From contig CAMBDR010000023.1 in NCBI GenBank assembly GCA_945864765.1, positions 1 through 16,379 on the forward strand: DNA of 16,379 nt, written 5' to 3'. The notes under the pieces are model-generated. The model saw only the letters and a list, made by a program, of their open reading frames with translations, made no database searches and had not been told where the DNA came from. Every line of letters starts with the position of its first letter. Within the stretch, counting starts at the first letter, position 1. Of the stretch, positions 7,024-14,179 are shown piece by piece. Both the position numbers and the translations under genes were made by a program. The stretch is from Janthinobacterium lividum. Its GTDB lineage: Bacteria > Pseudomonadota > Gammaproteobacteria > Burkholderiales > Burkholderiaceae_D.

Positions 7024-8032
7024 GATTGAAAAAATACACGCCGTGCGGCGAACGGCCGACGGGGATCAATTTAATGACGCGCCGACTGGCCACATCAATC
7101 ACCGCCACTTTTTTAATCCAGCGCAATGTGGCCCAGATGGTTTTTCCATCAGCCGTAACCTCCATACAATCCGGCCCACCGGGAACGGGTATGGTGCCGA
7201 CGTTTTCCAGGGTTTGCTGATCGATAATATTGATGGTATTGGAAACGCGATTGGATACCAGAACATGCCGCCCGTCACCCAAAGCGCGGAAATTATGCGT
7301 GCCCTTGCCCGCTTTAATGCGTTTGATAATTTTTTGTGTGCGCCAATCGATGACTTCGACCACATCACTGCCCATAATCCCCACCAACAGGTATTTGTTA
7401 TCGGGCGTCATGCTGATGCCTGCGGGCAAACTGCCCACTGCCATGGTCCATTTAATTTCTTGCGTCGCCAAATCAATCGCGCTAACCTTATCATTGCCCT
7501 GCTGGGTGACAAACACCGTACTACTCTGGGCATCAAATGCCATATGGCTGGGCAATTGCGCCAGCGGCACGCGCTTGACCAGAACCGGGGTTTTGCCCTC
7601 AAAACGATAAAAGTCCACCCGATCCAGTTGTAGCGCATTGACCACAAACCATTTTTGATCGGGTGAAAAGCCAATTTGATAGGGATCGAGTATCCCTTTG
7701 ATATGCCGTTGAATCTTGCCGCTTTTGGGATCGAGTAAAAGTAATTCATTGCCCACCGAACTGGCAACAATCAATGAGGTATTGTCTGGCGTAACCATTA
7801 AATGGTGCGGCTCTTTACCCACCGGGAAAGAGCCAATCTTCTGATACGTGACCGAATCCAGCAAGGTGACAGTCGCATCACGTGAATTCAACACCACCAC
7901 GACAGCAGCGTTGGCAGGTGCCAAAGTCAATCCGCAACCAAACCAAAGGACAAAAAAACCAGCTAACAACAAAGAAGCACGACGCCACATGACGATCAAT
8001 TCGAGATTCAAAAATGGTATTCTACCGTGCAT
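7007..8032 (-). CDS. Exported YVTN/YncE-type beta-propeller protein, 341 aa
   Basis: A long-n-region signal peptide (hydrophobic core about 19-35, ending APANA at 42) precedes repeated propeller blades. Recurrent units of the form VxxIDxxTxxxxxxIxVGxxPxxxxxxPDxxxxxV are seen at about 46-90, 95-135, 155-205, 205-250, 255-300 and 305-340. This predicts a periplasmic binding or scaffold protein with no catalytic residues visible. The ATG at 8032 is chosen because AAGGGGGAG lies 9 bases before it. An ATG at 7990 would give a shorter, more standard signal peptide but has no good ribosome site. The gene heads the minus-strand envelope cluster, and its stop lies inside the deacetylase frame. The frame is open further up to 8152, without support. 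Confidence 0.85.
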   Translation of the reverse strand: MHGRIPFLNLELIVMWRRASLLLAGFFVLWFGCGLTLAPANAAVVVVLNSRDATVTLLDSVTYQKIGSFPVGKEPHHLMVTPDNTSLIVASSVGNELLLLDPKSGKIQRHIKGILDPYQIGFSPDQKWFVVNALQLDRVDFYRFEGKTPVLVKRVPLAQLPSHMAFDAQSSTVFVTQQGNDKVSAIDLATQEIKWTMAVGSLPAGISMTPDNKYLLVGIMGSDVVEVIDWRTQKIIKRIKAGKGTHNFRALGDGRHVLVSNRVSNTINIIDQQTLENVGTIPVPGGPDCMEVTADGKTIWATLRWIKKVAVIDVASRRVIKLIPVGRSPHGVYFFNHAPHR

Positions 8033-8105
8033 TGTGCTGCACTCCCCCTTAAAACCAGAATCCAGATCAAAACTTGTCGATATTTTGCCGTTTTTTTGGG
8101 AATAA

Positions 8106-8140
8106 GGCGGCAAGCGCGAGAAACTGCGTGCGCTGCCGCC
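8106..8140 (-). terminator. Hairpin after the DUF475 gene, possible imperfect terminator
   Basis: GGCGGCA (8106-8112) pairs with TGCCGCC (8134-8140), and GCGC pairs with GCGC inside after a one-base bulge, giving 11 pairs with a 12-base loop. It sits between the DUF475 stop (8179) and the beta-propeller start (8032). The minus-strand sequence after it (TTATTCCC) is only weakly T-rich, so termination may be inefficient and the envelope cluster may be partly read from the DUF475 promoter. No clear separate promoter for the cluster was found in 8033-8105. Confidence 0.4.
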
Positions 8141-8178
8141 CAAGCTTTTCATTTCAATAACGACTATTGCGCCGCAGA

Positions 8179-9207
8179 TTAAGCCTCAGACACGCCATTC
8201 TTGGCATCGCGCCGATTGGCCAGAATCGAGCTGACAAAAGCGGCCACAATCAAGGCTCCGCCCAACAAGCCGGTGACTGCCTCCGAAATATGCACGCTGG
8301 CCCCCACCAACATTAAAATCGCCAAGGCACCGATGGCCCAAAATGCGCCATGTTCCAGATAGCGAAATTCCGTCAAGGTGCCACGGTCAACCAATAACAG
8401 GGTAAAACTACGCACAAACATGGCACCCGCACCCAAACCGAGGGCGATAATCATTAAATTATTGGTCAGTGCGAATGCACCAATCACACCATCGAAAGAA
8501 AAGCTGGCATCGATCAATTCAAGGTATAAAAACCCGGCAACACCTTGTTTTACCACATGCGCGCCACCCTCAGCTTCACCACCCAACAAAGCCGCCAAGC
8601 CTTTTGCCAACACAAAGGTCACCAAGCCCCAGATACCCGCCACCACAAAACCGGCGCGTGCGGCCTCAGGCACATAATGGGCCACCACTAACAAAACAAT
8701 CAAGGTCAACGCCGCTTCAATCGCTTCCATTTGCCCCAGACGCGTCAAGGGTTTTTCAATCAATTCCAACCAATGCTCAGTTTTATGTTTTGCCACAAAG
8801 AAACTAAAAAATACCATCAGCAAAAACGCGCCACCGAAAGCCGCAATTTGATGATGCGCCGAGGCTAAAATGTCTTTGTATTCGTCCGCATGGTTAAAGG
8901 CTAAATCCAGTACTTTGAGCGGGCCAATCTCACCTGCCACGCCAACAATGGCCAACGGGAACACCAAACGCATACCAAACACCGCAATCAGGATGCCCCA
9001 CACCAGGAAGCGCTTACGCCACACTTCATCCCAATCTTTCAAAATACCCGCATTGACCACTGCATTATCAAACGATAACGATGTTTCAAGAACGGTCAAA
9101 AATATTACCGTAACGGCTGCCGCAACGCCGCCAACAAAAAAAGCGGCAATGACGGCAGCAATGCAAAACACAAACGAGCCAGTAAAGTAAGAGAGCGATG
9201 ATTTCAT
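8179..9207 (-). CDS. DUF475 / TerC-superfamily integral membrane protein, 342 aa
   Basis: This is a polytopic inner-membrane protein with about 8-9 hydrophobic segments (roughly 8-38, 67-92, 121-140, 165-180, 184-208, 247-272, 287-305 and 310-330). Two acidic motifs occur in hydrophobic surroundings: ETSLSFDNAVVNA (41-53) and ELIDASFSFDGVIGAFA (230-246). They look like the two halves of an internal duplication and match the conserved acidic motif of TerC-like proteins. TerC relatives such as Alx and MeeF-type proteins are manganese exporters or handle metals; a metal-efflux role here is inferred. The ATG at 9207 has a weak AGG 8 bases upstream, immediately after a terminator hairpin, so expression is probably controlled by the leader. 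It is divergent from a NhaR-like regulator. Confidence 0.88.
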   Translation of the reverse strand: MKSSLSYFTGSFVFCIAAVIAAFFVGGVAAAVTVIFLTVLETSLSFDNAVVNAGILKDWDEVWRKRFLVWGILIAVFGMRLVFPLAIVGVAGEIGPLKVLDLAFNHADEYKDILASAHHQIAAFGGAFLLMVFFSFFVAKHKTEHWLELIEKPLTRLGQMEAIEAALTLIVLLVVAHYVPEAARAGFVVAGIWGLVTFVLAKGLAALLGGEAEGGAHVVKQGVAGFLYLELIDASFSFDGVIGAFALTNNLMIIALGLGAGAMFVRSFTLLLVDRGTLTEFRYLEHGAFWAIGALAILMLVGASVHISEAVTGLLGGALIVAAFVSSILANRRDAKNGVSEA

Positions 9208-9358
9208 ATAGCAAACCTAAAAAAAAGGGGCAAGCGAACTTGCCCCAAAAGTGGGCGGTAGACACCATGGCAATGTCCACTACGACACACTGCCATGACC
9301 CGAGATTTGAGCACACACTACGGCAAACGACACCGTAGAGTTTGACCAAAACTCCGAT
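9208..9358 (-). promoter_or_regulatory. Structured leader / candidate riboswitch or attenuator of the DUF475 gene
   Basis: On the minus strand the leader folds as successive hairpins: GAGTTT/AAACTC (9354-9349 with 9343-9338), CTACGG/CCGTAG (9338-9333 with 9323-9318), a long CATGGCAGTGT/ACATTGCCATG stem (9297-9287 with 9276-9266), and a terminator (9246-9227). The long stem is continuous only in minus-strand RNA: one pair is a G-U wobble, which is an A-C mismatch on the plus strand. GCCC (9255-9252) could pair with GGGC in the terminator's 5' arm as an antiterminator. TerC-family genes are classic targets of the yybP-ykoY manganese riboswitch. The stem ending TTGCCATGG followed by TACCGCC recalls that class, but I cannot find its GGGGAGUA core, so the class is left open. 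Confidence 0.55.
9219..9246 (-). terminator. Intrinsic terminator directly before the DUF475 start codon
   Basis: On the minus strand GGGGCAAG, a TTCG tetraloop and CTTGCCCC form a perfect 8-bp stem, followed by eight T (9226-9219). The ATG follows 11 bases later at 9207. A terminator in this place and orientation would switch off its own downstream gene unless prevented, the hallmark of transcription attenuation. Confidence 0.85.
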
Positions 9359-9370
9359 TGATGCATAATA
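9342..9370. promoter_or_regulatory. Overlapping divergent promoters of DUF475 and the NhaR-like gene
   Basis: Plus strand: TTGACC (9342-9347), a 16-base spacer and CATAAT (9364-9369) make a good sigma70 promoter firing toward 9433. Minus strand: TATTAT (9370-9365) would start the DUF475 leader near 9358, with a poor T-rich -35 around 9393-9388. The two -10 elements occupy nearly the same bases, so the promoters should compete. A LysR-type protein bound here could control both genes. Confidence 0.5.
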
Positions 9371-9432
9371 GACGATGTCCACGCAAGAAAAAAGCGAATA
9401 TAACAGAAGCCTTTGTTCGAGAAAACAGAACC

Positions 9433-10350
9433 ATGAAATCATCAAACATAAATTTACACCACTTATATTACTTTTGGGTAGTTGCCAAAGAGGGAAGTAT
9501 GACCCGTGCTGCCGAGCGGCTGGGCTTGGCGGTGCAAACCATCAGCACCCAATTGACCAATCTCGAAAAAAGTATGGGGAAGTCGCTGCTGACGCAACAA
9601 GGTAGACGCCTCGTGCTAACCGATGGTGGCCGCACCATGATGGCGTATGCGGATCAAATTTTTTTGCTGACCGAACAAATGCAAGACGCCCTGCAAAATA
9701 TCCATACCGTGCCGCGTTTGCACTTGACGGTAGGCATTTCCGACGTAGTGCCCAAACTATTGGCGTATCGGCTACTGGAACCGATTTGGACAGTAGAGCA
9801 ACCGATACGCTTAATTTGCAATGAAGGCAAATATGAATCCTTGTTAGCCGACTTGGCCTTGCACAAGCTCGATTTGGTGCTCACTGACCGGCCGCCCCCG
9901 TCCAGCGGTGGCCTACGCCTGTTTGGCCATAGCCTTGGCATCTATGAAATCAGCCTGTATGGCAGTGGCGATCTGGTCAGCCAGTTCCAGCCGAATTTCC
10001 CTCAAAGCTTGCAAGGCGCGCCACTGCTATTACCAACCCGCATTAACGCTTTGCGCACTCGCCTTGACCAATGGTTTGACAGCGAGCAAATTCGCCCCGA
10101 TATTGTCGGTGAATTTCAGGATAGCGCCTTGCAAAACACTTTTGGCCGTAGCGGAATTGGCATGTTTCCGGCACCAACCGTTTTAGCAGCCGATATTTTG
10201 TCCCAGTTTGGTGCATATCCGGTAGGAGAAATCAGTAGTGTGCGAGAAGAATTCTTTGCCATTTCAAACGAAAGAAAAATTCAACATCCGGCACTGGAAA
10301 AATTATTGGTGCTCAATACGGCCAAGACAACCAATCCGAAGAAGTCTTAG
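9433..10350 (+). CDS. nhaR: NhaR-like LysR-family transcriptional regulator, 305 aa
   Basis: The N-terminal winged HTH (about residues 5-65) contains NLHHLYYFWVVAKEGSMTRA and QTISTQLTNLEKSMGKSL. It closely resembles E. coli NhaR (HLYYFW.V.KEGS, PQTITGQI), the Na+-responsive activator of nhaA. The effector domain follows at about 93-295 and keeps NhaR-type blocks such as LALHKLDLVLTDRPP (141-155), WFDSEQIRPDIVGEFQDSAL (214-233) and FAISNERKIQHPAL (275-288). Its length agrees with NhaR at about 300 aa. The ATG at 9433 gives the N-terminus expected for NhaR; an upstream ATG at 9358 would precede the predicted promoter's start site. No nhaA is next to it; the divergent neighbour is the DUF475 transporter-like gene, its likely target. 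It is convergent with algR, with 8 bases between the stops. Confidence 0.85.
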   Translation: MKSSNINLHHLYYFWVVAKEGSMTRAAERLGLAVQTISTQLTNLEKSMGKSLLTQQGRRLVLTDGGRTMMAYADQIFLLTEQMQDALQNIHTVPRLHLTVGISDVVPKLLAYRLLEPIWTVEQPIRLICNEGKYESLLADLALHKLDLVLTDRPPPSSGGLRLFGHSLGIYEISLYGSGDLVSQFQPNFPQSLQGAPLLLPTRINALRTRLDQWFDSEQIRPDIVGEFQDSALQNTFGRSGIGMFPAPTVLAADILSQFGAYPVGEISSVREEFFAISNERKIQHPALEKLLVLNTAKTTNPKKS

Positions 10351-10358
10351 GCCCGACT

Positions 10359-11213
10359 TTACCGTACCAGAGCTTTAATAATTGGCCATTGGCGGCGCGA
10401 AATCGGCAGCCGCTCGGCCACATCACGCACAATGACTTGCCAACTTTCCTGGCTTTTGTCACCATTTTCAGCCAGGCCGCGCTCCACGCCCACAATCGCC
10501 GCACGGGAAACCAGCGCATTGCGATGCACACGCACAAAGGTGTCACTCAATTCTTCTTCAATTGAGACCAATGAATCTTCAATCAAAAATTCACGCTCTT
10601 TACTACGCAGCGTGACGTATTTTTGCTCGGCCCGCAAATATAACACCGCGCTCACGGGCACCAGCAGCAATCGGCCGCGCTCCTGTACCGAGAAATGCTG
10701 TCGTTGCAAGTGCAAACTGCTGGCCAGTGCTGCCATGGCACTCGCCGCAGGAGCCAGCGACTCGGCCGCCGAATTGGCTACATTACTGTCTGACAGCGGC
10801 TTGCTTTGGGTATGCTGTGTCTTTTGCCACACCTGTTGTTGCACCCGCTCCAAAGCTTGCGCCAAACGGCTGGCCCGTACTGGCTTTAACAAATAATCAA
10901 GCGCATGCACTTCAAACGCTTTCAAGGCGTATTCATCAAAAGCAGTCACAAAAATCAAGGCAGCAGGACTGGCCTGACGTACCAAATGCCCCGCCAGTTC
11001 AATACCATCCATGCCCGGCATTTGTACATCCAGCAATACCACATCAGGATTCAAGTCCAAAATCTGCGGCAAGGCTTGCATGCCGTTTTCCGCTTCGCCT
11101 ATCACTTGGTGCGGCATATCGCCAGCGATATCGCCCAAAATTGTGCGCAAACGGGCGCGTGCGGGTGCTTCATCATCCACCAAAAACACCTGTAGGCAAG
11201 GCTTTGGATTCAT
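10359..11213 (-). CDS. algR: AlgR/LytR-type response regulator (REC + LytTR), 284 aa
   Basis: The receiver domain (7-122) has the acidic pair D13/D14, phosphoacceptor D62 in LLDVQMPGMDG, T90 and K110 in LLKP. A low-complexity Ala/Ser/Gln linker (124-170) leads to a LytTR DNA-binding domain (about 178-283) with YLRAEQKYVTL, IEDSLVSIEEEL and FVRVHRNALVSRAAI. This is the AlgR family, which in Pseudomonas controls alginate, pili and twitching with FimS/AlgZ. The ATG overlaps the kinase stop as ATGA, with AAAGGA 5-6 bases upstream, so translation is coupled. The order argH, kinase, regulator matches Pseudomonas argH-fimS-algR, which supports the symbol; its regulon here is unknown. Confidence 0.88.
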   Translation of the reverse strand: MNPKPCLQVFLVDDEAPARARLRTILGDIAGDMPHQVIGEAENGMQALPQILDLNPDVVLLDVQMPGMDGIELAGHLVRQASPAALIFVTAFDEYALKAFEVHALDYLLKPVRASRLAQALERVQQQVWQKTQHTQSKPLSDSNVANSAAESLAPAASAMAALASSLHLQRQHFSVQERGRLLLVPVSAVLYLRAEQKYVTLRSKEREFLIEDSLVSIEEELSDTFVRVHRNALVSRAAIVGVERGLAENGDKSQESWQVIVRDVAERLPISRRQWPIIKALVR

Positions 11214-12307
11214 TTTTTCCTTTCTGCCGTTGCCAATTTCACATAGGGAAAGCGCAACCGGACTTCAAACTGATCTTCGACCGGGCCATAGCTTAACTGC
11301 GCTTCCACGTCATACAGCAAGGCCAGCCGTTCTTGAATATTTAATAATGCCATTTGATTACCACCACTACGACGCGTCTCGTCGGGCAAAGGATTGGTTA
11401 CCACGATTTCAATCCGGTCAATCGAACGCGACAGGCATATTTTAATCAATCCCGGGCCAGTACTGCGTTCTACGCCGTAATACACCGCATTTTCAAGCAA
11501 AGGTTGCAACAATAAAATCGGGACTTGAGCACGTTTCAACAATAGATCGGTAATATTATTCAATTGCCATTGCACTTGCAGGCGTTCACCGAGGCGAATT
11601 TTTTCAATCGACAAATATTGCCGACACAAATGCACTTCTTCGCCCAGACTGCAGAGATTGCGGGTATCGCGCATCAAGACCCGAAACAAATCGGCCAGAT
11701 CTTCCAGAGTGGTTTCGGCACGCAGGGGTTCGGTGCGAATCAAAGATAATACGGCATTGAGGCTGTTAAACAAAAAATGCGGTCGAATCCGCGCCTGCAA
11801 GGCTTGTAAGCGCGCCTCGGACAAGGCAGGTGAAAACGCGCGCGTGCGCAATTCAAAATAGTGTTGCAATACCAAACCAAGCAGCCCTGATAGCAACAAC
11901 GCATTACCCACTGTAACGCGCGGAAAGCTATTCACAAACCAATCCAGGCCGAGCATGAAACGCATCATCGCGCCCACCAGCAGCATGGGCACCAAAGCGC
12001 ACAAACAGCGTTGCATCCAGGGCGAGGCCATACCAGCGCGCCATACCAGTGCACGGCGCAAGCCACACAAGCCAAGCAGTGACAAAAGGATAGCCCATTC
12101 CAACACGGTTGCCAATTCGATAAAATCCAGGAATCCGGCGCGCCAACTGCTCGCTTGCACCAACACCACCAGCAAAACCGAAAAGTTAACGCCCAGCAAA
12201 ACCCGCACCATGACGCCAATGCGGCAACAATCAGGCATCACATCCATATGGCTTGGCGCTTTGCCCGTTGTTTTGCTCATTGTTTTATTTAGCGCAGGGT
12301 TTGACAT
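11210..12307 (-). CDS. algZ: AlgZ/FimS-type sensor histidine kinase (LytS-like), 365 aa
   Basis: The N-terminal half is membrane, with hydrophobic segments at about 32-52, 62-82, 100-120 and 132-150. The His_kinase domain contains ARIRPHFLFNSLNAVLSLIR (172-191) with phosphoacceptor H177. The N-box-like LLQPLLENAVYYGVE is at 266-280. The ATP lid is degenerate: no clear DxGxG follows VTNPLP (303-308), and GGNQMALLNIQERL (315-328) replaces the usual GxGLxNxxxRL, as noted for P. aeruginosa FimS/AlgZ. The ATG at 12307 has GGA about 6 bases upstream; the frame runs on to 12370 without support. It forms an operon with algR through a 4-base overlap and is divergent from argH across about 104 bases. 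Confidence 0.85.
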   Translation of the reverse strand: MSNPALNKTMSKTTGKAPSHMDVMPDCCRIGVMVRVLLGVNFSVLLVVLVQASSWRAGFLDFIELATVLEWAILLSLLGLCGLRRALVWRAGMASPWMQRCLCALVPMLLVGAMMRFMLGLDWFVNSFPRVTVGNALLLSGLLGLVLQHYFELRTRAFSPALSEARLQALQARIRPHFLFNSLNAVLSLIRTEPLRAETTLEDLADLFRVLMRDTRNLCSLGEEVHLCRQYLSIEKIRLGERLQVQWQLNNITDLLLKRAQVPILLLQPLLENAVYYGVERSTGPGLIKICLSRSIDRIEIVVTNPLPDETRRSGGNQMALLNIQERLALLYDVEAQLSYGPVEDQFEVRLRFPYVKLATAERKK

Positions 12308-12371
12308 AAAAATTCCATAAGTTGACCAAAAATTCGAGCACAACCAAACCACTTCCACCCCATATTCCACC

Positions 12372-12377
12372 TATAAT
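12372..12377 (+). promoter_or_regulatory. Predicted -10 element of argH
   Basis: There is a perfect TATAAT, but no good -35 at 16-18 bases upstream (CCACTT-like). Transcription would start near 12384, leaving a leader of about 28 bases. The argH ATG at 12412 has no obvious Shine-Dalgarno sequence. The 104-base divergent region to algZ must also hold the kinase promoter, which I could not place with confidence. Confidence 0.5.
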
Positions 12378-12411
12378 GACAGCCATCATTCATCCTGCTT
12401 AAACTCTCGCC

Positions 12412-13842
12412 ATGACATCTCCCACCTCTCCCACATCTCAACTCGCTCAAAAAAGTAATGCCTGGTCAGCGCGCTTCTCGGAACCGGTATCGGATTTGGT
12501 AAAACGCTATACCGCATCGGTCTCGTTTGATCAGCGCCTGGCTTTATTCGACATTCAAGGTTCGCTCGCGCATGCCGAGATGCTACAGGCCCAAAATATT
12601 ATCAGCGCTACCGATTATGCCGATATTTGCCGTGGTATGGCGCAAATCCAGGCAGAAATTGAAGCGGGCACCTTCGTTTGGTTGCTTGATTTGGAAGACG
12701 TACACTTGAATATTGAAAAACGCCTGACTGAACTGGTGGGTGATGCAGGCAAGCGCTTGCATACCGGGCGCTCCCGCAATGACCAGGTGGCGACCGATAT
12801 TCGGCTGTTTTTACGCACCGCCTGCGATGAAATTGTGACCTTGTTAAACGCCCTGCGCGCAGCCTTACTCAACTTGGCCGAACAACATATAGAAACCATC
12901 ATGCCCGGTTTTACCCATTTGCAAGTGGCCCAGCCCATTACTTTTGCGCACCATTTATTGGCCTATATTGAAATGTTTGGGCGCGATACCGAGCGCATGC
13001 AAGATTGCAGAAAGCGGATTAATCGCCTTCCGCTCGGTGCTGCGGCCCTGGCGGGCACCACTTTCCCGATTGATCGCTTACGCGTGGCACGCACCCTGGG
13101 TTTTGATGATGTTTGTCATAATTCCCTCGACGCGGTGTCAGACCGCGATTTTGCGATTGAATTTTGTGCCGCCAGCGCCCTGGTGATGACACATATCTCG
13201 CGTTTTTCCGAAGAACTGGTGTTGTGGATGAGCCCCCGGGTTGGCTTTATTGATATTGCAGATCGCTTTTGCACCGGATCATCGATCATGCCACAAAAGA
13301 AAAACCCCGATGTTCCTGAATTGGCAAGAGGCAAAACCGGGCGCGTGGTTGGTCATCTGATGGCCTTGCTGACGCTGATGAAGGGGCAACCTCTGGCTTA
13401 CAACAAAGACAACCAGGAAGATAAAGAACCTTTGTTTGATAGCGTCGATACCCTGGTCGATACACTACGTATTTTTGCCGATATGGCCAGTGGTATTCGG
13501 GTTAAACCGGAAGCCATGCGCAGCGCGGCCTTCCAGGGCTATGCCACCGCCACCGATTTGGCCGACTATCTGGTGAAAAAAGGCTTGCCATTTCGTGACG
13601 CGCATGAAGCGGTTGCGCACGCGGTACGCCATTGCGTCGATCTGGGTTGCGATTTAAGTGAGTTGACTTTGGCGCAGTTGCAACAGTTTTCGCCTTTAAT
13701 TGCAACTGATATTTTCTCAGTGCTAACGCTCGATGGCTCGGTGGCTGCGCGCGACCATATCGGTGGCACAGCCCCCAAACAGATTCGTTTGGCCATGATC
13801 CGGGTACGCCAACAATTGGAATCGAGCAAAACAGGTGGCTAA
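12412..13842 (+). CDS. argH: Argininosuccinate lyase, 476 aa
   Basis: The last step of arginine synthesis: cleaves argininosuccinate to arginine and fumarate as a cytoplasmic homotetramer of the fumarase/aspartase superfamily. Family signatures are intact: SARFSEP (19-25), HTGRSRNDQV (117-126), the THLQ of the second conserved region (168-171), and the lyase signature GSSIMPQKKNPD (289-300) carrying the catalytic serine loop. Length is normal (about 460-475). The start is supported by the N-terminal WSARF block at the usual distance. Its stop overlaps the convergent DUF1289 stop by 4 bases. It is divergent from algZ, as in Pseudomonas. Confidence 0.97.
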   Translation: MTSPTSPTSQLAQKSNAWSARFSEPVSDLVKRYTASVSFDQRLALFDIQGSLAHAEMLQAQNIISATDYADICRGMAQIQAEIEAGTFVWLLDLEDVHLNIEKRLTELVGDAGKRLHTGRSRNDQVATDIRLFLRTACDEIVTLLNALRAALLNLAEQHIETIMPGFTHLQVAQPITFAHHLLAYIEMFGRDTERMQDCRKRINRLPLGAAALAGTTFPIDRLRVARTLGFDDVCHNSLDAVSDRDFAIEFCAASALVMTHISRFSEELVLWMSPRVGFIDIADRFCTGSSIMPQKKNPDVPELARGKTGRVVGHLMALLTLMKGQPLAYNKDNQEDKEPLFDSVDTLVDTLRIFADMASGIRVKPEAMRSAAFQGYATATDLADYLVKKGLPFRDAHEAVAHAVRHCVDLGCDLSELTLAQLQQFSPLIATDIFSVLTLDGSVAARDHIGGTAPKQIRLAMIRVRQQLESSKTGG

Positions 13843-14063
13843 TCAGGCCCAGAACCAGCCCGTTGCTGTACTTTTAGCCAAATATCGCGCTTGCTTGCTT
13901 CGCTCGCGCTACCCCAGGCGATAATTTCATCCATGCTGCGAAAGCATCCCTCACACCAGGCGGTGTTGGGATGCTTGGCAGGAAGCATTTTGCAGACGCC
14001 ACAACATGGCGACGGAAACGGCCCCTTATATGCATCTACATCAAATTCCGTTACACTACTCAC
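13839..14063 (-). CDS. DUF1289 family small Cys-rich protein, 74 aa
   Basis: The conserved DUF1289 pattern is present: SPCCGVC (18-24), then WCEGCFRSMDEIIAW (36-50), then KRDIW (58-62). The Cys at 20, 21, 24, 37 and 40 could bind a metal such as zinc or an Fe-S cluster. The function is unknown; members are often small genes beside unrelated housekeeping genes. The GTG at 14063 is preferred because AAGGA lies 9 bases upstream. A TTG at 14072 would be almost on top of that site. Its stop overlaps the argH stop by 4 bases, tail to tail. Confidence 0.85.
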   Translation of the reverse strand: MSSVTEFDVDAYKGPFPSPCCGVCKMLPAKHPNTAWCEGCFRSMDEIIAWGSASEASKRDIWLKVQQRAGSGPD

Positions 14064-14098
14064 AATACGCAATCCTTCACAGGCAAAGACAAACTATT

Positions 14099-14127
14099 TT
14101 TAAATAAATCGCCAAACAATGTATTAT
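14099..14127 (+). promoter_or_regulatory. Possible promoter of the Cache-PAS sensor kinase
   Basis: TTTAAA (14099-14104), a 17-base spacer and TATTAT (14122-14127) would start transcription near 14134, about 46 bases before the ATG at 14180. No clear Shine-Dalgarno sequence precedes that ATG. The match is moderate. Confidence 0.35.
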
Positions 14128-14179
14128 CTGGTCAACATCTTCTTCAACGCGCAATTTTAGCTATGGCATGATATAACCC

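Noticed and set aside
9086..9445. Minus-strand frame of 119 codons over the DUF475 leader
   Set aside because: It covers the hairpins and terminator and then runs into the DUF475 gene out of frame; its hydrophobic look comes from that gene.
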